Positions 31,898-39,329 of a DNA stretch of 64,000 nucleotides are shown here, one piece after another. Source of the DNA: Pseudomonadota bacterium. Lineage in GTDB: Bacteria; Pseudomonadota; Gammaproteobacteria; Steroidobacterales; Steroidobacteraceae. The translations under genes were made by a program, and so were the position numbers. The notes beneath the pieces were generated by a model. It was not told where the DNA came from. It worked only from the letters and a program-made list of their open reading frames with translations, and ran no database searches. Position 1 is the first letter of the stretch. Every line of letters begins with the position of its first letter. Where the stretch lies: assembly GCA_018241505.1 (NCBI GenBank), contig JAFEDS010000016.1:760522-824521 (forward strand), written 5' to 3'.

Positions 31898-33205
31898 ATG
31901 GACTGGAAGACGGTGCGGATCGGGGCAGTGCTGGCGTGGGTCGGGTCGGCGCCGGCTTGGGGACTGGATTTCGGGACCGACACTACGGTTCGGTCCGCCA
32001 CTTTCGAGCTGTATGCGCCAGGGGCGTTCAACGGTGCCAAGGGACTGGTGGGAACCGCGTTCGCCATCGGTGCCAACCGGTTCGTCACCACCGCCCACCT
32101 GTTGGATTCCGCCGCCGGTAGCCGTTTCGGTCATCCGCTGGTGGTGGATGCGCGGCATGTTGAATACCCGATTGCCGACATCCTGCAGTATTCGGAACAA
32201 CACGACTACGTTATTTTCACCTTGAAGCATCCGCCCCGCGTCAGGCCACTGGAGGTACAAAGCAACGGGCGGGCCCCGGGTCACCTTTATTTCAGCGGCT
32301 GGCGGCTGAATGGTGCGGTCACTACCGAGCGCGGCAGTTACACAGCGTTGACATCCGAGTGGCTGCGCTTTTCGGGACCCGTGTGGGGCGCGGCTGGTGG
32401 CGGTCCCGTCATCAATGAATCGGGTCAGGTCATCGGCATCGTCCAGGGCGTGTCGTTGAATGGCGAGCCCAACTACGCCGTCCCGATTGACGTACTGTCC
32501 AACGATCCAACCAACACGGCGCAACTGCATGGCATGGAGTTGCTGAGGCAGCTCATGCCCACAGTGTCGGCGGTTCAGCCTTTGCTCGCAGCGATCCCCC
32601 TGCCGCTGGCCTGGGACGACTTCTCGCGTGAGGTGCAACAACTGCGCCATGCATACTATGACAAGATGGTCGGCCCCCTGCTGGAGGCAACGCGCCAGCG
32701 GTTTGTGTTGACCGGCGAGACCTCAGCGGACACATGCAGCTTCCTCAACGGCGGCGACTGCCAGTGCAAACCGCGCGCCGACGCTACGGGCGAGCTCGTA
32801 ATGAGCGAACCGCCCCGCGACGGCGATTCGCAAATGGTTGCTGGAGTTGGCGTGGTACGCGTGAGTGATCCGGTGGACAACACCTCCCGGCACTTGAAGA
32901 TCGCACTGCGCTCGCCCGCCCGCTCGGAACGGCCCTCATCCGAGCTGGTGCGCCAGAAGGACGCGGCGTATGTCGATTTCCACAATCGCGGCTGGCGCCT
33001 GCGAACCTGGGTTGCCCTGGATCGGGACCAGGAAGTGCTGTCGATGGAACGGCCCCTGGACGGCGGCTCCATTGTACTGACACGGAGTGTGCCCACCGCG
33101 CTCGACTACGCCGCGCAATTGCAGCTCGAGTTCATTGCGAACCTGGTTTACTACCAGTGCGAAGAACTGTCGGGTGAAGGCATCGCCCGCCTGGCGTTCA
33201 ACTGA
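31898..33205 (+). CDS. Exported trypsin-like serine protease homologue with altered Ser motif
   Basis: A 435-residue protein with a short signal peptide (VRIGAVLAWVGSAPAWG). A chymotrypsin-fold domain (about 25-215) keeps the His motif FVTTAHLLD (about 66) and the Asp motif EQHDYVIFTLK. The nucleophile motif G-x-S-G-G-P reads A-A-G-G-G-P, so the Ser is Gly (codon GGT). The downstream substrate strand GQVIGIVQGV is intact. The C-terminal 220 residues (with Cys-rich CSFLNGGDCQCK) match nothing I know. As read, this is a pseudoprotease, perhaps a binding protein or inhibitor; a sequencing error is less likely because two neighbouring positions also differ. The gene stands alone. Confidence 0.75.
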   Translation: MDWKTVRIGAVLAWVGSAPAWGLDFGTDTTVRSATFELYAPGAFNGAKGLVGTAFAIGANRFVTTAHLLDSAAGSRFGHPLVVDARHVEYPIADILQYSEQHDYVIFTLKHPPRVRPLEVQSNGRAPGHLYFSGWRLNGAVTTERGSYTALTSEWLRFSGPVWGAAGGGPVINESGQVIGIVQGVSLNGEPNYAVPIDVLSNDPTNTAQLHGMELLRQLMPTVSAVQPLLAAIPLPLAWDDFSREVQQLRHAYYDKMVGPLLEATRQRFVLTGETSADTCSFLNGGDCQCKPRADATGELVMSEPPRDGDSQMVAGVGVVRVSDPVDNTSRHLKIALRSPARSERPSSELVRQKDAAYVDFHNRGWRLRTWVALDRDQEVLSMERPLDGGSIVLTRSVPTALDYAAQLQLEFIANLVYYQCEELSGEGIARLAFN

Positions 33206-33285
33206 CCCGCCTTCCGCGGCGGGACTTGACCGGTCCTCGGGCCGCCAAGGATCATGGCGGCAAGCAAGGTCATGGAGGACCTCAA

Positions 33286-34158
33286 ATGCAACAATACGCG
33301 GACTCCGGTATTGTATTTGGGTCCGCGGCAGCCGCCGCGGCAATGAAACCCGACAGCGTCAGAGCCACCTGCGAGGCCATCGGCCTGGCGCGGTCGACTT
33401 ACTACTATCAGTCGCACCGCTCGGTCACGGCGATTGAGCTGGAGCAGAAGATCGTTCTGCGCTTGCACGAGTTGCGTGAGTTGCATCCACGGGATGGCTA
33501 CCGGCGGATGACTGCGCATCTGCAGTCGGAAGGACTGCATGTCAATCGGAAACGAATCGCGCGGCTGATGCACTTGCACGGACTGAGCGGGCAACCGTCC
33601 CGCCCTCCGGACGGCAGCGTCAGAAACTGGCACGCGCGCGCGCCAACCGCGAACTTGCACGACAGCACACGCCTCACCGGGCCCTGTCAGGTGTGGGTGA
33701 CCGATTTGGCGTATGCGCGCATTCGCACCAACCTGGTGTATGTCGCGGTAGTCATCGATGCCTGGTCGCGTGAGGTGATTGGATACGCCGCTTCCCTGCA
33801 GATCACGAGTCGATTGACTCGAATCGCGTTGCATTCGGCAGTGCGGTCACATCGACCGGCGGCGGGGTGCATTCATCACTCAACTTGCGCAGCCCATTAC
33901 CTGACACATGGCTACTGTGAGCTGTTGCGTCAGTACGGGCTGATTCCCTCGATCGGCGCGCCGGCCGGGCGGCCAGGCACCGGGGGGCGCAGCCCGCGGA
34001 ATATCATAGAGGTACAGGGTTTTGAAAGTTGGAAAGCGGTGCTCAGCGGGCCGAGGTCCTTTATTCGCGCGCTGTATTCAGCCGAACACCTCGACTACGT
34101 GCTCGGGCACCCTTACGCGACGCGGATGGCGCGCCGGGAGTCCGTTGTGCCGGATTGA
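33286..34158 (+). CDS. IS3-family transposase OrfB-like protein, catalytically degenerate
   Basis: A 290-residue open frame with the IS3/IS2 OrfB layout: HTH_21 segment (LRELHPRDGYRRMTAHLQSE, NRKRIARLMHLHGL) and rve integrase core. The first Asp is present in VWVTDLAYARI. The second, normally HHSDxGxQY, reads HHSTCAAHY, so Asp is Thr. A Glu lies in FESWKAVL at about the expected place. The ATG has GGAGG 7 bp ahead, and the frame is uninterrupted. OrfA and terminal inverted repeats are not visible. It is either a decayed insertion remnant or an exapted protein. Its end overlaps the LysR gene by 46 bp on the other strand. Confidence 0.75.
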   Translation: MQQYADSGIVFGSAAAAAAMKPDSVRATCEAIGLARSTYYYQSHRSVTAIELEQKIVLRLHELRELHPRDGYRRMTAHLQSEGLHVNRKRIARLMHLHGLSGQPSRPPDGSVRNWHARAPTANLHDSTRLTGPCQVWVTDLAYARIRTNLVYVAVVIDAWSREVIGYAASLQITSRLTRIALHSAVRSHRPAAGCIHHSTCAAHYLTHGYCELLRQYGLIPSIGAPAGRPGTGGRSPRNIIEVQGFESWKAVLSGPRSFIRALYSAEHLDYVLGHPYATRMARRESVVPD

Positions 34159-35156
34159 GTAGGGGCCAGCAACCGGTGCAACGGCTCACGGCTGGTCCAG
34201 AACCGTACGTTTTCCCGGCTTCCCCGCCCCGTATGCCGCTTGATCTGCCGTTCCGGGACTTCACTGACGCAATTCGCGCCCAGGAAATCAATGAACGAAC
34301 GTACCGCGGGCAGCATGCCCCTGCGGGACGGGAAAACGACTTGAACCTCGTGCAGCGGAGCGAGGTAGTCGGGTAAAACAATCTCCAGGCCGCCCTGACG
34401 GATCTCATTGACACACACAGCAAGAGGAAGCTGCGCGATTCCCAGTCCACCCTCCGCGGCCTGGCGTACAACAACCATGTCATCCGCGATCAAAGTGGGC
34501 TCGTGACGAATCTGAAGCTCGTTCTCGTCAGGATCCACGAGTTTCCACACATGAGGCCCTTGCACGGAGCCGTAAGCCAACGTCTTCATGCGCGACACAT
34601 CGGCCGGCGAGGTCGGGCGGCCGTGGCGGTCCAGGAACGCACGGCTGGCCACCAGGACCTGCTGGATGATTCCCAATGAACGCATGATCAGGCCGGAGTC
34701 TTCGGTGGGCACCTGCCGGACCCGGATACACAGGTCGAAGTTTTCCTCCAGATCGACCTCGCGGTCGGTTGCCGCAATGGCAATGCGGACTTGGGGGTTC
34801 TGCTCCACGAAGCGCGGAATCAGGGGGCCTACCACCAACTGCGCAATCATCGCAGGACAGCTCACACGGATCGTTCCAGACGGAGCGGCACGAGCGCACG
34901 CGACACGCTCATAGGCGGCCTTCGCTTCCGCGACCATGCGGACGCAGTAGCCATGGAATTCCATTCCCAGGTCGGTGACGGCGAAGTGACGAGTTGTGCG
35001 CTGGACCAGGCGGATACCCAGGCGCTCCTCGAGAGCACTGACACGGCGGCAGATGCTGGAGCGGGCTACGCCAAGGGCTTTGGCCGCCCCGGTGAACCCA
35101 TTGTGTTCAACTACTTGCGAAAATACGTAAAGATCGTTCAGGTCTTGCATGTCCAT
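34113..35156 (-). CDS. LysR-family transcriptional regulator
   Basis: A 347-residue regulator. The N-terminal winged HTH (about 1-62) reads LNDLYVFSQVVEHNGFTGAA, then GVARSSICRRVSALEERLG; the effector domain (about 90-300) has the usual DLCIRVRQV and GGLGIAQLP segments. The C-terminal 45 residues are Arg-rich and probably an added read-on into the transposase region: the last 46 bp overlap that gene antisense, so the original stop may have been lost. It is divergent from the GlxA-type regulator gene, a usual layout for a LysR target, though the target is unproven. Two ATGs (35156, 35150) can serve as start. Confidence 0.88.
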   Translation of the reverse strand: MDMQDLNDLYVFSQVVEHNGFTGAAKALGVARSSICRRVSALEERLGIRLVQRTTRHFAVTDLGMEFHGYCVRMVAEAKAAYERVACARAAPSGTIRVSCPAMIAQLVVGPLIPRFVEQNPQVRIAIAATDREVDLEENFDLCIRVRQVPTEDSGLIMRSLGIIQQVLVASRAFLDRHGRPTSPADVSRMKTLAYGSVQGPHVWKLVDPDENELQIRHEPTLIADDMVVVRQAAEGGLGIAQLPLAVCVNEIRQGGLEIVLPDYLAPLHEVQVVFPSRRGMLPAVRSFIDFLGANCVSEVPERQIKRHTGRGSRENVRFWTSREPLHRLLAPTQSGTTDSRRAIRVA

Positions 35157-35278
35157 GCCCGAAGCCGTTCAACCATTAAACGTTCGGGCTCCGCTTTTCC
35201 GTTACCAACGCATGGCCGAATTGGTCGGATGCGCGACCTTTCCGCTACTGTAGCCCACGCCTTAGTCTGTCGGGGTAC

Positions 35279-36283
35279 ATGATGATGAAGGGTACAAAGC
35301 GCGTAGGCGTGCTCGGATTCAATGGAGTGAACGCAGTGGACGTGGTCGGTCCGACTGAGGTCTTCGCCAATGCCGGGCGCCCCGACTTCACCCGCGGGGA
35401 GTCCAAGGGACACTATCGCACGTACCTGATTGGACTCTCCGACGCGCCATTCATTGCCGAATCCGGCGTTCGCTTTGTACCAGACTGCCGTTTGGCGGAT
35501 GCTCCGGCCCTCGACACTCTCGTTGTACCGGGCGGCTGGGGACTACGCGAATCCGCAACGAACGCGGCTGTTTCGAGCTGGTTGCGCAGTCGCGCGCCTC
35601 GAATCCGACGGGTTGCCTGCGTATGTACGGGAGTGTATGGCCTCGCGCCGACCGGGTTGCTCGATGGACGGCGAGTCACAACCCACTGGCGCTTTGCCGG
35701 AGACCTGTCCGAGCGCTTTCCACGCCTCGCGGTCGACTCGAAGGCGCTGTTTATCAAGGACGGCCGGTACTACACCTCCGGCGGCGTCACCGCCGGTATC
35801 GATCTGGCGCTCGCGCTCGTTGAAGAGGATCTCGGTCCGAGGGTGGCCCTCGCGGTGGCGCGCGAGTTGGTTGTGTACTTGAAGCGGCCCGGTGGCCAGG
35901 AACAATTCTCCGAGCCCCTGCGATTTCAGGTGCATGCCGCCGATCGGTTTGCCGACCTGGTTGCCTGGATTTGCGCGCACCTGGAACACGATCTGTCCAT
36001 AGCGACACTCGCCGAGCGGGCCCGGCTGAGCCCGCGACATTTCAGCCGCCGGTTTCACGACACTTTCGGCTGCACTCCCGCCCAATTCGTGGACGGGCTG
36101 CGTCTGACCGAAGCCCGGGAACGACTGACGGCTCCGGGCCGAACGGTCGACAGCATCGCTGCCTCGGTGGGTTTCGCCAGTGCCGATGTTTTCCGCCGGC
36201 GCTTCCGGCGCCGTTTCGGTGTTGCACCCAGTAACTATCGCGAGCGCTTCCTGACAGCCCGCTCGCCAGGAGAGTCATCATGA
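35279..36283 (+). CDS. GlxA-family AraC regulator with DJ-1/PfpI domain
   Basis: A 334-residue protein. Residues 1-190 are a DJ-1/PfpI-like sensor domain (VGVLGFNGVNAVDVVGPTEV, nucleophile-elbow region RRVACVCTGVYGLAPTGLLD, then RRVTTHWRF). Residues 220-320 are an AraC-type double HTH (LAERARLSPRHFSRRFHDTF, GFASADVFRRRFRRRFGVAP). The elbow Cys in VCTGVY is kept. Family members regulate catabolism of quaternary amines, amides or arginine; the effector here is unknown. The last codons overlap the P460-type gene start (ATGA), so they are co-translated. Confidence 0.92.
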   Translation: MMMKGTKRVGVLGFNGVNAVDVVGPTEVFANAGRPDFTRGESKGHYRTYLIGLSDAPFIAESGVRFVPDCRLADAPALDTLVVPGGWGLRESATNAAVSSWLRSRAPRIRRVACVCTGVYGLAPTGLLDGRRVTTHWRFAGDLSERFPRLAVDSKALFIKDGRYYTSGGVTAGIDLALALVEEDLGPRVALAVARELVVYLKRPGGQEQFSEPLRFQVHAADRFADLVAWICAHLEHDLSIATLAERARLSPRHFSRRFHDTFGCTPAQFVDGLRLTEARERLTAPGRTVDSIAASVGFASADVFRRRFRRRFGVAPSNYRERFLTARSPGESS

Positions 36284-36843
36284 GGTTTCGTTCCGCCGCG
36301 ATTCTGTTGTTGGTTTCCGCAGCCGCCAGCGGCGCGGGCGCGGATGACCCCAACTATACCCAGGATGGCAAACTGAAGCCGCCGGCGGATTACCGCGAGT
36401 GGATTTTCCTGTCCTCGAGCCTCGACATGAGCTACCGGAAGCTCGGAGGTCTGATGGGCCATTCGATGTTCGACAATGTCTTTGTCGATCCGTCGTCCTA
36501 CCGGGAGTTCGTCAAGACCGGCACGTGGCCGGAAAAGACCCGCCTGGTCATGGAGGTCCGCGCCGCCACTGAGAAAGGCTCCATCAACGAGCACGGCAGG
36601 TTCCAGTCGGGCGATTCCATGGGGCTCGAGGTGCACATCAAGGACTCGGCGCGCTTTGCGGGCGGCTGGGCATTCTTCGCATTCAACGGCAGCGAGCCCG
36701 CTGTACAGATTCCATCAGGCGCCGACTGCTACTCCTGCCATCAACAGCACGGCGCGGTGAATACGACGTTTGTGCAGTTCTACCCAACGCTGCTGAAGAT
36801 TGCGACCGAGAAAAAGACTCTCAGCCCGAACTATCACCCCTGA
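36280..36843 (+). CDS. Cytochrome P460-family protein
   Basis: A 187-residue exported protein with a signal peptide (SAAILLLVSAAASGAGAD). The mature part follows the P460 pattern: ADYREWIFLSSSLDMSY at the start, FDNVFVDPSSY in the middle and the heme-attachment motif CYSCHQQHGAVNTTFVQFYP (about 156-175). Known cytochromes P460 oxidise hydroxylamine or bind NO, but many members, probably including this one, are untested. The start overlaps the glxA-type stop by 4 bp. The stop overlaps that of the convergent peptidase gene by 10 bp. Confidence 0.85.
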   Translation: MRFRSAAILLLVSAAASGAGADDPNYTQDGKLKPPADYREWIFLSSSLDMSYRKLGGLMGHSMFDNVFVDPSSYREFVKTGTWPEKTRLVMEVRAATEKGSINEHGRFQSGDSMGLEVHIKDSARFAGGWAFFAFNGSEPAVQIPSGADCYSCHQQHGAVNTTFVQFYPTLLKIATEKKTLSPNYHP

Positions 36844-37970
36844 TCGACCTTGGCACGCCCGTATAGCCGCATGATCGCCATCAATTGTGTGTGATTGATG
36901 GCCTCGAGTGTCCGGCCGGCGGGTTTGAGGGTGGGAACGGACTCCGCCGCAATCATTGCATTCAACACCGACTCTTCTACGCAGTCGACGGTTGCACGAT
37001 AGATCTCGTCGAGGTGGGCATCGTTCAGCCACTCAACGCGGAAGCTGTGCGGCTGATGCTCGCCTATTGCCGGCAGGTAGGTTTCGTTCGCCACCGAGAA
37101 CGCCAACATCAGATCGCCGGAGTAGTGACCTCCGCTGGTACCGGTGCGGCCTATCCCGAGAGCCCCCCGTTTGGCCACTCTACGCAACTGGGTCGAGCTC
37201 AGGGGAGCATCGGTAGCGATCAATACAATAATCGACCCTTGCTCGCGCCCTGCGCATTCGGAAATCACCCGGTCTTCGGTCAGATACCACCCGACAGGCA
37301 CGCCGAGAATGCGTAGCTCCTCCCGAATACCGAAGTTGGACTGGACGAGAACCCCTACCGTGTACTCATGGGACTCAATTTTGACGCGCCGTGAGCTGGT
37401 CCCCGTTCCTCCTTTGAATTCGTATGTCGAGTTACCTGCGCCTCCTCCCACGTTACCTTCCGCAAGTAAGCCGCTACGGGCACCGCGAATGGCCTCCAAC
37501 ACGTGATGTTCCCGCACGTGCCGGCCGCAGATATCGTTCACCATCCCGTCGTAGGTCTCTGCCACGACCGGCATCGCCCAAGCGTAGTGTTTGCGGAAAT
37601 ATTCAGCGTAGTGCTCGACCATCCAGCCGACAACGGCGTGGTGGACCATACCGACTGAGTGAGTGTTGGTCAGACAGACCGGGCCGGTGAAATAGCCCGC
37701 GTCGGCGATCCAATGACTGCCGGTCATCTCTCCATTGCCGTTGAAGTCAAATTGTCCGGCCCAAACGGGAGTGGGTTTAGTGGCATGTCCACGGGGCAAC
37801 ACGGCCGTAACACCGGTGTAAATCTGTCGATCGCCCGGACTCGCGGCCAGGGACTTTATGGTTGAGTACCCCACTTCGACGCCGGGCACGTCGGTGATCG
37901 CATTGTAGGGTCCGGGCGTCCCCGATAGCGGCAGCCCAATATCGCGCGCACGGGGTCGGGGTGTCGACAT
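36834..37970 (-). CDS. P1-family (DmpA-type) aminopeptidase/esterase
   Basis: About 378 residues of the DmpA/BapA N-terminal-nucleophile family, which matures by autocleavage into two chains and removes D- or beta-amino acids or hydrolyses amides and esters. The cleavage/nucleophile site is visible as REQGSIIVLIATDAPLSS (Gly-Ser, about residue 240). Other hallmarks are ITDVPGVEVGYSTI near the N-terminus, CLTNTHSVGMVHHAVVGWM and NVGGGAGNSTYEFKGGTGTSS. No signal peptide is obvious. The ATG at 37970 gives MSTPRPRARD. It lies 10 bp after the permease gene and ends the receptor-permease-peptidase operon. Confidence 0.93.
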   Translation of the reverse strand: MSTPRPRARDIGLPLSGTPGPYNAITDVPGVEVGYSTIKSLAASPGDRQIYTGVTAVLPRGHATKPTPVWAGQFDFNGNGEMTGSHWIADAGYFTGPVCLTNTHSVGMVHHAVVGWMVEHYAEYFRKHYAWAMPVVAETYDGMVNDICGRHVREHHVLEAIRGARSGLLAEGNVGGGAGNSTYEFKGGTGTSSRRVKIESHEYTVGVLVQSNFGIREELRILGVPVGWYLTEDRVISECAGREQGSIIVLIATDAPLSSTQLRRVAKRGALGIGRTGTSGGHYSGDLMLAFSVANETYLPAIGEHQPHSFRVEWLNDAHLDEIYRATVDCVEESVLNAMIAAESVPTLKPAGRTLEAINHTQLMAIMRLYGRAKVDQG

Positions 37971-37980
37971 TCCTGTGACC

Positions 37981-39327
37981 TCAGATCGAGAGTTCGTTTC
38001 GGTTCCGCTGCCGCAGTGCCAGGCCGTAGACCAGACCGACCGCAAGCCATACGAGGCCGAGCGTCATGGCCAGCGGGCTCATACCGGACATCACCGCCAG
38101 CACCACGGCGATGCCCAACAGGGGCACCACCAGGTGCACCAGCCATTGGCCGGAGCGCCGCCGGACCCAAAACAAGGTGATGACAGAGATATGCAGCAGC
38201 AGAAATGCGGTCAGCGCACCGAAGTTGACCAGTGAGACCAGCTCATCCATTGCGTAGCGCATGGCCAGCGCGACTGTCAGCGATATGGCCGTGGTAACCA
38301 GCATCCCGATGTACGGGGTTCCGTATTTGGGATGCAGCGCCGAGAGCGAGCGAGGTAGTTGTCGGTCCCGGCCCATGGCGAACAACACGCGAGCGACGCC
38401 GACTTGCATGGGTAGTGCGTTTGTGAAGCCAACCAAGGTGGCCGTAACCCAGGCGAGCAATGCGCCAGCCCACGGTCCAATGGCCCACGCCGTCAGGTCG
38501 TAACTGGCCGCCGCCGCATCCTTGAAAGCGAATCCGCTCATGAGATTGCCCAATATCCACGCCATCAACGCAAACAACATCGCCGACAGCACCAGCACGC
38601 CAATAATGGCGCGGCCCATGACGCGCTTGTCGTTGCCTTTGACCTCCTCACCCAGTGTCGAGATGGCATCGAACCCGAGGAAGGACATCACACAGATCGA
38701 AGTTGCCGCGAAAATACCACTGGGATGAAAGAGCCCGGGAGCGTACAGCGGCCGCAGCGTCAGCCCACCATTGCCCAGGCCCCTGTGCAGGGCCATCCAC
38801 GACAGAATCAGCAATCCGCCAATGAAGAATATCTGCAGGGTCACCGAGACCAGATTGACGCGGGAGGTAACCGTAACGCCGAACCAGTTGATGCTGAGCG
38901 TTACCGTGCCCAGCAGGATGATCCAGATGGCGCGATCGACTTGCGGCAAGAGGGCGCTGATTGCTACAGCCATCAACACGTAGATGTAGGACGGGATGAG
39001 GAGGTAATCGAGTAACACCATCCAGCCTGCCATGAATCCTGCAAACGGTCCCAGGGCGTAGCGTGCGAAGCCGTATACCGATCCAGCGGACGTGACGGTT
39101 TCGGTCATTACGGCATAGCTTTTAGCCGTGAAATACATACAGACCGCGCCCAGCACATAGGCGAGCAGGATCAGTCCATTGGCGGCATTCCAGACAAAGC
39201 CGATCGTCTGCAGCGGCGCAAAGGGCGAGACGTACGCAAGACCGTAGATCAGCAGGTCGACATAGGTCAGCTCTCTGCGAAGCTGCGGGGCCGCTTCCGG
39301 CCCTTCGCTCAATACCGTTTGCTGCAC
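37981..39327 (-). CDS. APC-family amino acid permease
   Basis: A 448-residue inner-membrane transporter with about 12 helices. The N-terminal LTYVDLLIYGLAYVSPFAPL and the TM6-TM7 region (SFLGFDAISTLGEEVKGNDK) are typical of APC permeases. The start is placed at the GTG at 39327, which lies just beyond the stop of the TonB receptor and is probably coupled to it; the frame stays open upstream inside the receptor gene. It sits between an outer-membrane receptor and a DmpA-type peptidase, so the cargo is likely an amino acid or short peptide/amide. Confidence 0.9.
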   Translation of the reverse strand: MQQTVLSEGPEAAPQLRRELTYVDLLIYGLAYVSPFAPLQTIGFVWNAANGLILLAYVLGAVCMYFTAKSYAVMTETVTSAGSVYGFARYALGPFAGFMAGWMVLLDYLLIPSYIYVLMAVAISALLPQVDRAIWIILLGTVTLSINWFGVTVTSRVNLVSVTLQIFFIGGLLILSWMALHRGLGNGGLTLRPLYAPGLFHPSGIFAATSICVMSFLGFDAISTLGEEVKGNDKRVMGRAIIGVLVLSAMLFALMAWILGNLMSGFAFKDAAAASYDLTAWAIGPWAGALLAWVTATLVGFTNALPMQVGVARVLFAMGRDRQLPRSLSALHPKYGTPYIGMLVTTAISLTVALAMRYAMDELVSLVNFGALTAFLLLHISVITLFWVRRRSGQWLVHLVVPLLGIAVVLAVMSGMSPLAMTLGLVWLAVGLVYGLALRQRNRNELSI

Positions 39328-39329
39328 AT

